Shown here in pieces: positions 6,827 through 14,840 of a DNA stretch of 41,609 bases (the stretch's first letter is position 1; each line of letters opens with the position of its first letter). Under the pieces are notes generated by a model. It made no database searches. It saw only the letters and a program-made list of their open reading frames with translations, and had not been told where the DNA came from. The stretch lies in IMG/VR virus record IMGVR_UViG_3300017758_001878, positions 1-41,609 of that record. One strand, written 5' to 3'. This DNA comes from a virus. The position numbers and the translations under genes are program-made.

Positions 6827-7228
6827 TTGAAAAAAATAATTCAATGGCTTACAGGTGGCGTCATCAAAGAAGTTGGTGACGTCATTGATAAGCTTACAAC
6901 AACAAAGGAAGAAAAACTGCTAATTAAAAAGCAAATCCAAGAAATAATGGAGAAAGCTAATAATGATGCAGAAGAGCAAATAACAAGGCGTTGGGAAAGC
7001 GATATGAAATCAGATTCATGGCTTTCTAAAAACACACGACCTTTAGCTCTTATATTTTTATCTTTCATGGCTATAGCTTTTATATGGGTTGATAGTCATC
7101 ATGAAATATCTTTTACTGTAGAACAAGAGTGGATTGGATTATTAAAGCAGTTACTTACAACTGTTTATATAGCTTACTTTGGGTCACGAGGCGTGGAAAA
7201 GTTTAAATCTATAAGTAATAATAAATAG
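6827..7228 (+). CDS. Holin-like membrane protein (3TM-holin type)
   Basis: A 133-residue protein from a TTG start at 6827, seven bases after the previous stop. It has an N-terminal GGVIKEVGDVIDKL segment, a long charged helix (TKEEKLLIKKQIQEIMEKAN, then EQITRRWESDMKSDSWLSKNTRP), a membrane helix (LALIFLSFMAIAFIWV, about 73-88) and a second weaker one near 108-120 (LLTTVYIAYFGSRGVEKF). The pattern of charged helix, RPL-type turn, hydrophobic helix and a final GSRGxEK is typical of phage holins of the three-membrane-segment superfamily. It would form the inner-membrane hole that lets the amidase at 39558 reach the wall, although it lies 32 kb from that gene. Confidence 0.75.
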   Translation: MKKIIQWLTGGVIKEVGDVIDKLTTTKEEKLLIKKQIQEIMEKANNDAEEQITRRWESDMKSDSWLSKNTRPLALIFLSFMAIAFIWVDSHHEISFTVEQEWIGLLKQLLTTVYIAYFGSRGVEKFKSISNNK

Positions 7229-7238
7229 TAAGAGTATT

Positions 7239-7251
7239 AATCAAATTAAAT
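7239..7251 (+). promoter_or_regulatory. Repeat of the 13-base leader element
   Basis: AATCAAATTAAAT, identical to the copy before groEL at 416-428, lies nine bases before the ATG of the exported-protein gene at 7260. The following gene at 7639 is also preceded by a related AATTAAATAAA sequence. It may be a shared translation-start or minor-promoter element. Confidence 0.35.
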
Positions 7252-7259
7252 AAAATCAA

Positions 7260-7628
7260 ATGAAAAAAACAATATTAATGTTTTTTGTGTTGTTTAGTAG
7301 TTTTTTATCCGCGCAAGTTGACGTGTTGGATATGTCACTATTAGAAGGTGAATGGAAATCAAACGAAACATCTTATAATTGTATTATAACAGTTAATAAT
7401 GAAGATGAGGTTAAAACCATTCACAACATTAGTTATGAAAAAAACAAGGTTTTATCAGAGAATATAAAATTCCAAGATGAATACCAAGTTGTAACAACTC
7501 ACACAAATAAAAAAAATGGACATACGGTTGAATCTACGTATATCTTAGTTAACCCAGAACTCTTATCTAGACAGTTTAGAGGTGATTCAAATATGATGAT
7601 ATTTTACACTAGAGTAAAAAATAATTAA
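7260..7628 (+). CDS. Exported lipocalin-like small protein
   Basis: A 122-residue protein with a clear signal peptide: KK, then a hydrophobic core (ILMFFVLFSSFL, residues 5-16), with likely cleavage after Ala18 (SA-Q), a site form frequent in flavobacteria. The mature part begins with SLLEGEWKSNE, then alternating beta strands (YNCIITVNNED, YQVVTTHTNKK, VESTYILVNPE) and ends IFYTRVKNN. The LEGEW opening and all-beta pattern resemble lipocalin-like domains of exported Bacteroidetes proteins. It lacks a lipobox cysteine, so it should be periplasmic. In a phage this is a cargo (moron) gene; superinfection exclusion or envelope modification during lysis are possible roles, both inferred. Confidence 0.65.
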   Translation: MKKTILMFFVLFSSFLSAQVDVLDMSLLEGEWKSNETSYNCIITVNNEDEVKTIHNISYEKNKVLSENIKFQDEYQVVTTHTNKKNGHTVESTYILVNPELLSRQFRGDSNMMIFYTRVKNN

Positions 7629-7638
7629 ATTAAATAAA

Positions 7639-7911
7639 ATGGCAGAAAGTTTTAAAATTACAGAAGAAGAATTAAAAGTTGTTCAAGAACAACAAGCTAA
7701 TTATCAAAAAATAATAGAACAACTAGGGTTATCTGACGTGAGAAAACACACGCTTTTATCTCAGTTAGATTTATTACTTCCTAAAATAGAAGAGAATAAA
7801 CAAGCTCTTGAAGAGAAATACGGTTCTATTAACATAAACATACAAACAGGAGAATACACTGATATAGAGAAAGACGACGGTGAAAACGCTGTTGTTAAAG
7901 CAGAGGACTAA
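7639..7911 (+). CDS. Coiled-coil protein of unknown function (90 aa)
   Basis: A 90-residue acidic protein. Residues 5-60 form one long amphipathic helix with heptad-like spacing (TEEELKVVQEQQANYQKIIE, then LLSQLDLLLPKIEENKQALE), followed by EKYGSININIQTGEY, a short beta tail, and an acidic end. Similar coiled-coil proteins with an EEKYG-N-I-D tail are common in phages with T4-like or crAss-like heads, where they often stand just before the terminase genes; their function is unknown. The stop shares a base with the next start (TAATG), indicating coupled translation. Confidence 0.65.
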   Translation: MAESFKITEEELKVVQEQQANYQKIIEQLGLSDVRKHTLLSQLDLLLPKIEENKQALEEKYGSININIQTGEYTDIEKDDGENAVVKAED

Positions 7912-8138
7912 TGACTAATGTAATAAGAAAGATCAGTATAGGTGCTGATTATAAAAGCGATGCTATGCACTACTCTGTTGGACAAAGTGTCTATGGTGGT
8001 CATGAAATTGCCTATATAACTCAAGACCAGAAAGATAATTCTTATAATATTCACATAAAGAAAAACAATGAGGTATTGCCGTGGAAGAAGTTTAATTCTA
8101 ACATGGCTATATCCATTGAATATGATTTAGAGTATTAA
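7911..8138 (+). CDS. Conserved-looking small phage protein (75 aa)
   Basis: A 75-residue protein with a compact alpha/beta look: VIRKISIGADYKSDAMHYSV at the start, a GHEIAYITQD strand, and a final WKKFNSNMAISIEYDLEY. I recall short marine-phage proteins with the same K-I-S-I-G-x-D-Y-K, A-M-H-Y and W-K-x-F-N-x-x-M pattern found near the terminase genes, without known function. It overlaps the neighbours on both sides by one base (TAATG), so it belongs to a tightly coupled cluster leading into packaging. Confidence 0.65.
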   Translation: MTNVIRKISIGADYKSDAMHYSVGQSVYGGHEIAYITQDQKDNSYNIHIKKNNEVLPWKKFNSNMAISIEYDLEY

Positions 8139-8743
8139 TGAAAAGCTTGTATGATTTCATAGTAAAGCCTCTAGGAGATACTTATGAAAATAAAAAAACA
8201 ATAGGTGACAAAGAGCTTATATTAAATACTAAAATTGAAAGTTTTAAATTTGTAAACAATGTAGCAGAAGTTGTTGAAACTCCGGCTGCTTATGAAACTA
8301 TTATAAAAAAAGGCGATTTAGTATTAATACACCATAATGTTTTTAGAACTTTTTATAGCATGCAAGGTATAAAGAAAAAATCAAGATCTTATTTTAAAGA
8401 TGATCTGTTTTTTTGTGCTCTTGATCAAATATACTTATGTAAAAATAAGAATAAATGGAAAGCTGTAAACAATAGATGTTTTGTTAAACCTTTAAAATCT
8501 AAAGACAAACTAACAACAAATAAAGAACAGCACTTAATTGGTATACTTAAAATAGGTAATAGTTCCTTAGAAGCGCTAGGAATAAACGAGGGAGACTGTA
8601 TTGGTTATACTCCTTATGGAGAATATGATTTTAATGTAGAAAACGAGCGTTTATATTGTATGAAATCTAATGATATTGTAATTAAATATGGAAATAAAGA
8701 AAACCAAGAAGAGTATAATCCAAGCTGGGCAAATAGCGGTTGA
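8138..8743 (+). CDS. Tandem GroES-fold-like protein
   Basis: A 201-residue protein whose two halves both read like the GroES beta-barrel. The first half has FIVKPLGDTYE (7-17), a VAEVVETP strand (42-49), KKGDLVLIHHNVFR (57-70) and KDDLFFCALDQIYL (87-100). The second has CFVKPLKSKDK (114-124), LIGILKIGN (133-141), GINEGDCIGYTPYGEYDF (148-165) and LYCMKSNDIVIKYG (172-185). In GroES the order is VKPL, GEVLAVG, GD.VIF and a final DIL. It ends with EEYNPSWANSG. A 14-base helical insertion or an ATPase motif is absent. It may act as a second, divergent co-chaperonin or have borrowed the fold for a virion role. The fold call rests on motif order only. Confidence 0.65.
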   Translation: MKSLYDFIVKPLGDTYENKKTIGDKELILNTKIESFKFVNNVAEVVETPAAYETIIKKGDLVLIHHNVFRTFYSMQGIKKKSRSYFKDDLFFCALDQIYLCKNKNKWKAVNNRCFVKPLKSKDKLTTNKEQHLIGILKIGNSSLEALGINEGDCIGYTPYGEYDFNVENERLYCMKSNDIVIKYGNKENQEEYNPSWANSG

Positions 8744-8963
8744 AGAATTAATTAAAGTCGCTAAAGAGCCCATTATAGATTTTGGCCCTGACATTTCTGC
8801 AGACAGGCTTAAAAACGCTGCGGCTACTAAAAAGTTAGCTATATTTGACGCTTTTGAAATACTACAAAGAATACAAGAAGAAGAGAATATTATAAATGAA
8901 AAACCAAAAGAAGTTAAGGAAGAAAAAGCTTTTAAAGGTTTTGCAGAAGGAAGATCTAAGTAA
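8688..8963 (+). CDS. Putative small terminase subunit-like protein
   Basis: A 91-residue, largely helical protein whose ATG at 8688 lies 56 bases inside the preceding gene and whose stop overlaps the TerL start by one base (TAATG). It has a helix with KKSIIQAGQIAVEELIKVAK (8-27), then DISADRLKNAAATKKLAIFDAFEIL (about 34-58), and a charged end. Position directly before TerL, small size and helical make-up fit a small terminase subunit, which recognises phage DNA and feeds it to the motor. No typical helix-turn-helix is obvious, so a TerL-associated accessory protein is an alternative. Confidence 0.55.
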   Translation: MEIKKTKKSIIQAGQIAVEELIKVAKEPIIDFGPDISADRLKNAAATKKLAIFDAFEILQRIQEEENIINEKPKEVKEEKAFKGFAEGRSK

Positions 8964-11173
8964 TGTATAAGCAAGATCTTTTTACTGTTGTTAAAGACCA
9001 CATAAAACCTAAAGTTCTAAAAAGAATGAATAGGTATAATAAGTGGGAGTATGGTTATAATGAAGAACATGATATAGTTGTTATATCTAAAACAGGAAAA
9101 ATAGGTGAAATATACAAGATACAAAACTTATATATAGGATTACCTGAAGTTTCTAAGAATGTTGTTAAATTTAAAAACAACAAATGGAATAGAGAAACAT
9201 TACCAATTGCTTTCAAAAAAATCAAAACAATTTTTGATTGGGAAGAATACCCGGTTGATTTTAAAGAAAAATGGTATGATTACATTGATAAAGAATTTAC
9301 TAGAAGAGAACAAGGTTTTTGGTTCTATAATAAGAGTGTGGCTACTTACCTTACTGGTACTCACTATATGTACTTGCAGTGGTCCAAAATTGATGTTGGG
9401 AAACCAGACTTTAGGGAAGCAAACAGATTATTCTTTATATTCTGGGAAGCTTGTAAAGCAGACATCAGGTGTTATGGAATGTGCTATCTCAAAAACCGTA
9501 GATCGGGATTTTCGTTTATGGCCTCAGGAGAGGTGGTTAATCTTGCAACTATTAATTCCGATTCACGATACGGCATACTGTCCAAATCTGGGGCCGACGC
9601 CAAGACAATGTTCACAGATAAAGTCGTCCCAATATCGGTCAATTATCCGTTCTTTTTTAAACCGATACAGGACGGAATGGATCGTCCCAAGACCGAACTT
9701 GCCTACAGAGTACCGGCCTCCAAGTTCACCAGGAGGAAACTCATCGCCAACGAGACCGCGGCCGATCTTGAGGGACTCGATACCACTATCGATTGGAAAA
9801 ACACGGGAGACAATGCCTATGATGGGGAGAAACTTAAACTCCTCGTCCACGACGAATCAGGTAAATGGGAAAGGCCCAACAACATCCTCAACAACTGGCG
9901 TGTTACGAAAACCACCCTTAGATTAGGTAGTAGAATTATTGGAAAGTGCATGATGGGATCAACATCTAACGCTTTAGACAAAGGAGGTGATAACTTCAAA
10001 AAACTATACTATGATTCAGATGTTACAGAAAGAAACGCCAATGGACAGACTCGCAGCGGACTCTATTCTTTGTTCATACCTATGGAATGGAACTACGAAG
10101 GATACATTGATTCTTATGGCGTACCTGTATTCGACACACCAAAAACCCCGGCTGAAGATCCTCACGGAGTCAAAATAAAACAAGGTGTAATAGAGTATTG
10201 GCAAAACGAAGTTGATGGTTTAAAGCAAGATCAAGACGCTTTAAACGAGTTTTATAGACAATTTCCAAGAACTGAAGAACACGCTTTCAGAGACGAAGCC
10301 AAATCTTCATTGTTTAATTTAACTAAAATTTACGAGCAAATAGATTATAACGGTGATGTTGGCAAAACAAAACTAGTAACTAGAGGAGATTTTTACTGGG
10401 AAAACGGAATAAAAGATACAAGAGTTCTTTTTGCGCCTAAAAATAACGGTAAGTTTTACCTATCATGGGTACCAGATGTTAGTCAACAAAATAGCATTAT
10501 AATAAAGAGAGGTATAAAATATCCAGCTAATGAACACATGGGTGCTTTTGGCTGTGATAGTTATGATATATCAGGAACAGTTGACGGTAGAGGTTCTAAT
10601 GGATCTTTACATGGTTTAACTAAGTTTAGTATGGAAAATGCTCCTGCTAATCATTTTTTTCTAGAATATATAGCAAGACCTCAAACTGCTGAAATGTTTT
10701 TTGAAGATGTTTTAATGGCATGTATTTTTTATGGCATGCCTATACTAGCAGAAAATAACAAACCCAGATTACTGTATCATTTTAAAAGAAGAGGTTACAG
10801 AGGTTTTGCAATGAATAGACCAGATAAATTAAAACTATCTATTACAGAAAGAGAGATAGGTGGAATACCTAATTCATCAGAAGATATTAAGCAAGCTCAC
10901 GCAGCTGCTATAGAATCATATATAGAAGATTTTGTAGGTTTAAAACAAAATGGAACATACGGAGATATTTACTTTCAAAGAACATTAAACGATTGGTCTA
11001 AATTTAATATAAATAACAGAACAAAACACGATGCTTCTATAAGTTCTGGCTTAGCAATAATGGCCTGCAATAAAAATAAATATAGACCCATACCTACAAT
11101 TACAAGAAAAACTTATGATCTTGGTTTTAAAAGATATAATAATAAAGGAACAATGTCAAAAATAATTGAATAA
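8963..11173 (+). CDS. terL: Terminase large subunit (TerL)
   Basis: A 736-residue packaging motor with ATPase and nuclease halves, of normal length for Bacteroidetes podoviruses. The ATPase half has a Walker A-like KNRRSGFS at 177-184 and a Walker B LLVHDESGKW with D297-E298. The nuclease half begins at GAFGCDSYDIS (D532) and has GTVDGRGSNGS; a late NRTKHDASISSGLAIMA block contains D690, a likely metal-binding acid. It would cut concatemeric DNA and pump it through the portal. The stop abuts the portal ATG. Oddly, bases about 9488-9905, covering most of the ATPase core, are far richer in G+C (about 49 percent by hand count, flanks 22-30 percent in two sampled lines) with different codon choice but an intact frame. 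Confidence 0.92.
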   Translation: MYKQDLFTVVKDHIKPKVLKRMNRYNKWEYGYNEEHDIVVISKTGKIGEIYKIQNLYIGLPEVSKNVVKFKNNKWNRETLPIAFKKIKTIFDWEEYPVDFKEKWYDYIDKEFTRREQGFWFYNKSVATYLTGTHYMYLQWSKIDVGKPDFREANRLFFIFWEACKADIRCYGMCYLKNRRSGFSFMASGEVVNLATINSDSRYGILSKSGADAKTMFTDKVVPISVNYPFFFKPIQDGMDRPKTELAYRVPASKFTRRKLIANETAADLEGLDTTIDWKNTGDNAYDGEKLKLLVHDESGKWERPNNILNNWRVTKTTLRLGSRIIGKCMMGSTSNALDKGGDNFKKLYYDSDVTERNANGQTRSGLYSLFIPMEWNYEGYIDSYGVPVFDTPKTPAEDPHGVKIKQGVIEYWQNEVDGLKQDQDALNEFYRQFPRTEEHAFRDEAKSSLFNLTKIYEQIDYNGDVGKTKLVTRGDFYWENGIKDTRVLFAPKNNGKFYLSWVPDVSQQNSIIIKRGIKYPANEHMGAFGCDSYDISGTVDGRGSNGSLHGLTKFSMENAPANHFFLEYIARPQTAEMFFEDVLMACIFYGMPILAENNKPRLLYHFKRRGYRGFAMNRPDKLKLSITEREIGGIPNSSEDIKQAHAAAIESYIEDFVGLKQNGTYGDIYFQRTLNDWSKFNINNRTKHDASISSGLAIMACNKNKYRPIPTITRKTYDLGFKRYNNKGTMSKIIE
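9488..9905 (+). other. GC-rich recoded block inside terL
   Basis: In hand counts, 9541-9900 is about 49 percent G+C, while sampled lines on either side (9121-9180 and 10621-10680) are 22 and 30 percent. Of the 80 codons from 9662 to 9901, about 51 end in G or C, and codons such as GCC, CTC, ACC, GGG and AAG that are scarce elsewhere become common. The reading frame and the TerL motifs continue through it. Both edges are abrupt. It looks like a short gene-conversion or recombination tract from a relative with higher G+C, or a stretch under unusual codon selection; an assembly join is also possible. Confidence 0.85.
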
Positions 11174-13585
11174 ATGAAAATGTACACTAACTCAAATAGC
11201 GCCTTTCCTAGTCAGGTAGTACCGGATTATGAAAAAGCTTCGTTAGAATATGGTTCACAAGTGGCGCAAGCTATTGAGACAGAGTGGTTTAATCAAGGCC
11301 GAACTAATGGTAATAGATATCTTACTAGTTTTAATAATTTTCATCATTTAAGATTATATGCTAGAGGTGAACAACCTGTTCAAAAATACAAAGACGAACT
11401 ATCAATAAACGGTGACTTAAGCTACTTAAATCTAGACTGGAAACCAGTTCCTATATTATCTAAGTTTGTTGATATTGTTGTAAACGGTATATCTAGTAAA
11501 GAATACGACATAAAAGCTTATTCTCAAGATCCTGCTTCTGTAAAGAAAAGAACTATGTATGCAACTGCTGTTGCGGAAGATATGTTTGCTAAAGAACAAA
11601 TGCAAGCTGCAGAAGATCTACTAGGAGTTCAATTACAAAGAACTAGTATTCCTCCAACAGATTTACCAGAAACAAAAGAAGAATTAGAATTACATTTACA
11701 GTTAAGTTATAAGCAAGCTATTGAAATAGCGGAAGAAGAAGCTATAACACAGACTTTAGCTAAAAATAAATGGGAGCTTACTAAAAGAAGATTAAATGAA
11801 GACCTTGTTGTATGCGGAATAGCGTGTGCTAAAACTAATTTTAATGTAGCTAATGGTATAACTTTAGACTACGTTGATCCTTCTTATTTAGTATATTCTT
11901 ACACAGAAGATCCTAATTTTCAAGACATATACTATGTCGGTGAAGTTAAATCAATAACTATACCAGAGCTTAAAAAACAGTTTCCTAATATTCCAGAAGA
12001 AGAATTACAAAGAATTCAAGAAATGCCTGGTAATAGACAATATATAACTGGCTGGGGCAATTATGACAACAACACGGTTCAAGTAATGTATTTTGAATAT
12101 AAAACTTACATGAATCAAGTTTTTAAATTAAAAAGAACTGAAAACGGATTAGAGAAAATAATAGAAAAAACAGATGAATTTAATCCTCCACCAAATGATG
12201 GATTTGAAAGAGTCGGTAGAAGTATAGAAGTATTATACACTGGAGCTAAAGTATTAGGAACAAATACAATGCTTAAGTGGGAACTTGCAGAAAATATGAC
12301 AAGACCAGCCGCTGATACTACTAAAGTAGAAATGAATTATTCTATAGTTGCACCAAGAATGTACAAAGGTAGAATAGAATCTATTGTAAGTAGATGTACA
12401 GGTTTTGCAGACATGATACAGTTAACGCATTTAAAAATGCAACAAGTATTAGCTAGGATGGTGCCAGACGGTGTATTCTTAGACATGGACGGTCTAGCAG
12501 AGGTTGATTTAGGTAATGGTACAAATTACAATCCAGCAGAAGCATTAAATATGTATTTTCAAACTGGTTCTATTGTTGGTAGATCACTTACACAAGATGG
12601 TGATCCTAATAGAGGTAAAGTACCTATTCAAGAATTACAGTCATCTGCAGGCGGTCAAAAACTAGCTGCACTAATACAAACGTATCAATACTATTTACAA
12701 ATGATACGTGACGTGACAGGTCTTAATGAAGCTAGAGATGGTAGTTTACCTGATAAAGACGCTTTAGTAGGTCTTGCTAAAATGGCAGCAAACCAATCTA
12801 ACATAGCCACAAAACATATAAATCAAGGTAGTTTATATATTGCTTTAAAAATATGTGAAAATATATCTCTTAAACTAGCAGATGCTTTAAGCTATCCTTT
12901 AACAGCTAACGCTTTGATAGAAGGTATATCTATATATAATGTAGAAACATTAAGAGAAATATCTAATTTAAATCTACATGACTTTGGTATATTCTTAGAG
13001 TTAGAACCTGACGATGAAGAGAAAGCACAGTTAGAACAAAATATACAGGTTGCTTTGCAGTCTGGAGGTATTGATTTAGAAGACGCAATTGATATTCGTC
13101 AAATTAAAAATTTAAAGCTAGCAAATCAATTACTAAAACAAAAACGTAAAAAGAAACTAGCTAGAGAAAGAGCAAATCAAGAAAGAATGATAGCTGCTCA
13201 AGGTGAAGCTGCAGCTAAGACAGCAGAGCAAACTGCGTTAGCAGAAACTCAAAAACAAGCAGCTTTAACTCAGCAGAAAGTAAGTATAGAACAAGCTAAG
13301 TCTCAATTTGAAATAAGTAGAATGGAAACTGAAATGCAAATAAAAGCTAAGCTAATGCAACAAGAGTATGGTTATCAGTTTCAATTAGCTCAAATAAAAA
13401 CAGGAGCTGAAGGTTCTAAGGAAAAAGAAATTGAAGATCGTAAAGATAAAAGATTAAAAATGCAAGGTACTCAACAGAGTAAATTGATACAACAGAGACA
13501 AAATGACTCTAATCCTGTTGATTTTGAAAGTACAGGAGAAAACAACCTAGGGTTTAACATAGAAGAGTTAATGCCTAAAGTTTAA
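11174..13585 (+). CDS. Portal protein
   Basis: An 803-residue portal that would form the dodecameric ring at the head vertex through which DNA is packaged and ejected. Early residues include SFNNFHHLRLYARGEQPVQ, then YLNLDWKPVPILSKFVDIVV (about 90-110), a typical portal entry. The middle has GIACAKTNFNVANGITLDYVDPSYLVY (around 216-242). Residues near 495-545 form a helical region with MIRDVTGLNEARDGSLPD. The last 150 residues are a long Lys/Glu/Gln/Ala coiled coil that includes REIANQERMI-like heptads and ends GENNLGFNIEELMPKV, perhaps a barrel or scaffold contact. Position between TerL and scaffold and the length support the call. Family recognition is from memory of crAss-like and Cellulophaga podoviruses. 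Confidence 0.9.
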   Translation: MKMYTNSNSAFPSQVVPDYEKASLEYGSQVAQAIETEWFNQGRTNGNRYLTSFNNFHHLRLYARGEQPVQKYKDELSINGDLSYLNLDWKPVPILSKFVDIVVNGISSKEYDIKAYSQDPASVKKRTMYATAVAEDMFAKEQMQAAEDLLGVQLQRTSIPPTDLPETKEELELHLQLSYKQAIEIAEEEAITQTLAKNKWELTKRRLNEDLVVCGIACAKTNFNVANGITLDYVDPSYLVYSYTEDPNFQDIYYVGEVKSITIPELKKQFPNIPEEELQRIQEMPGNRQYITGWGNYDNNTVQVMYFEYKTYMNQVFKLKRTENGLEKIIEKTDEFNPPPNDGFERVGRSIEVLYTGAKVLGTNTMLKWELAENMTRPAADTTKVEMNYSIVAPRMYKGRIESIVSRCTGFADMIQLTHLKMQQVLARMVPDGVFLDMDGLAEVDLGNGTNYNPAEALNMYFQTGSIVGRSLTQDGDPNRGKVPIQELQSSAGGQKLAALIQTYQYYLQMIRDVTGLNEARDGSLPDKDALVGLAKMAANQSNIATKHINQGSLYIALKICENISLKLADALSYPLTANALIEGISIYNVETLREISNLNLHDFGIFLELEPDDEEKAQLEQNIQVALQSGGIDLEDAIDIRQIKNLKLANQLLKQKRKKKLARERANQERMIAAQGEAAAKTAEQTALAETQKQAALTQQKVSIEQAKSQFEISRMETEMQIKAKLMQQEYGYQFQLAQIKTGAEGSKEKEIEDRKDKRLKMQGTQQSKLIQQRQNDSNPVDFESTGENNLGFNIEELMPKV

Positions 13586-13613
13586 TTATTTAATTATTTA
13601 ATTATATTATATT
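13586..13613 (+). promoter_or_regulatory. AT-only leader of the scaffold gene
   Basis: The gap between portal and scaffold is made only of A and T, with TTAATTATT-type repeats running into TTATATTATATTATG at the start codon. A similar TTATATTATATCATG precedes the gene at 16390. This may be an unstructured ribosome landing site or an AT-rich promoter for the head genes; no -33/-7 pair could be assigned. Confidence 0.35.
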
Positions 13614-14825
13614 ATGTCAGAAAACACAAAGACCGAAGAGGTCAAACAAGAAGGTGATTTTAAAATTAAAAAGAAAAAAACACCAAAAAACTTAGGACAC
13701 CTTAGCGGTAATGATCCTGTAAAAGTAGATTTAACAAAACCAGAAGCAACAGGTGAAATTATACCAGATGTTGTAAAGGTTGAAATACCAAAAGAAGACA
13801 ATGCCATTCGTATCGGAGAAACAGGAAATGTTCCTGAAGAAAAACAAACCGGAGATTTGGTTGAAGTGGACAAACAAATACAAGAGCCCAGCGAGGTTGT
13901 TGAAGAAGTCACCCCACTCCAAGAAATAACCGATGAAGAAGTTAAAGAGGTTAAACAAGAGGCTCAAGAAGCTGTAAGAGATCAACAGGTCTTAGGAAAA
14001 CCTTTACCGGAAAATGTAGAAAAACTAGTTTCTTTTATGGAAGAAACAGGTGGAAGCGTAGAAGACTACGTGGCATTAAACAAAGATTACTCTAAACTTA
14101 ATAGTTCAGAGGTTTTAAAAGAATATTATCTTAAATCCAAACCACACTTAGACTTAGAAGAAATAGCTTTCTTAATGGAAGATAATTTTAAGTATGATGA
14201 GGATGTAGATGAAGAGCGAGCTATACGTAAAAAGAAACTCGCTTATAAGGAAGAAGTTGCAAAAGCAAAACAATACTTAGAAAGTTCTAAGAGTAAATAT
14301 TACGACGAGATCAAGTTGAGACCGGGCGTAACTCAAGAGCAACAAGAGGCGTTAAGCTTTTATGACCGATATAAAGAGCAGCAAGAAAAAGCTCAAGCAC
14401 AACACGGTGATTTTAGAGATCGTACTAAAAAATTATTCAATAAAGAATTCAAAGGTTTTGATTTTAATGTGGGGGATAAGAAATTTAGATACGGTGTTAA
14501 AGACCCGGCTAAGGTAGGTGAAACTCAAGTGGATGTTCAGAATTTCGTAAGTAAGTATTTAGACAAAGACGGAAATATGACAGATCCAAGTGGGTATCAC
14601 AAGGCTATGTATGCTGCAATGAATGCTGATAAACTAGCTCATCATTTTTATGAACAAGGAAAAGCTGATGGCATCAAAGGTGTTATTACAAATTCTAAAA
14701 ATCCAGCACAAGACGGACCTAGGCAAGTTGCCGATGGAAATGTTTTTATAAATGGATTAAAAGTAAAGTCGATTAGTGGTTTAGATTCATCAAAATTAAA
14801 AATAAAAACAAAAAAGTTTAACTAA
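13614..14825 (+). CDS. Head scaffold protein
   Basis: A 403-residue, highly charged protein between portal and capsid genes, the classic place for a scaffold. The first 140 residues are disordered and acidic, with a basic FKIKKKKTPKNLG patch at about 16-28. The middle is helical (EEVAKAKQYLESSKSKYYDE near 215-235). The C-terminal end is a compact part with GNVFINGLKVKSISGLDSSK and a basic KIKTKKFN tail, a common capsid-binding feature of scaffolds. It would guide capsid assembly and then be removed. No protease domain is fused to it. The capsid gene follows 15 bases later. Confidence 0.8.
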   Translation: MSENTKTEEVKQEGDFKIKKKKTPKNLGHLSGNDPVKVDLTKPEATGEIIPDVVKVEIPKEDNAIRIGETGNVPEEKQTGDLVEVDKQIQEPSEVVEEVTPLQEITDEEVKEVKQEAQEAVRDQQVLGKPLPENVEKLVSFMEETGGSVEDYVALNKDYSKLNSSEVLKEYYLKSKPHLDLEEIAFLMEDNFKYDEDVDEERAIRKKKLAYKEEVAKAKQYLESSKSKYYDEIKLRPGVTQEQQEALSFYDRYKEQQEKAQAQHGDFRDRTKKLFNKEFKGFDFNVGDKKFRYGVKDPAKVGETQVDVQNFVSKYLDKDGNMTDPSGYHKAMYAAMNADKLAHHFYEQGKADGIKGVITNSKNPAQDGPRQVADGNVFINGLKVKSISGLDSSKLKIKTKKFN

Positions 14826-14840
14826 TTAAAATTAAAAATT

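Noticed and set aside
9563-9850. A 95-codon open frame on the minus strand within terL
   Set aside because: It lies almost exactly inside the GC-rich block, has no leader or neighbours on that strand, and is expected by chance there.
9159-9926. A 255-codon open frame on the + strand overlapping terL in another frame
   Set aside because: terL is strongly supported in its own frame by Walker and nuclease motifs. The alternative protein has no recognisable composition or motif, and part of its length comes from the GC-rich block, which lowers stop-codon frequency.
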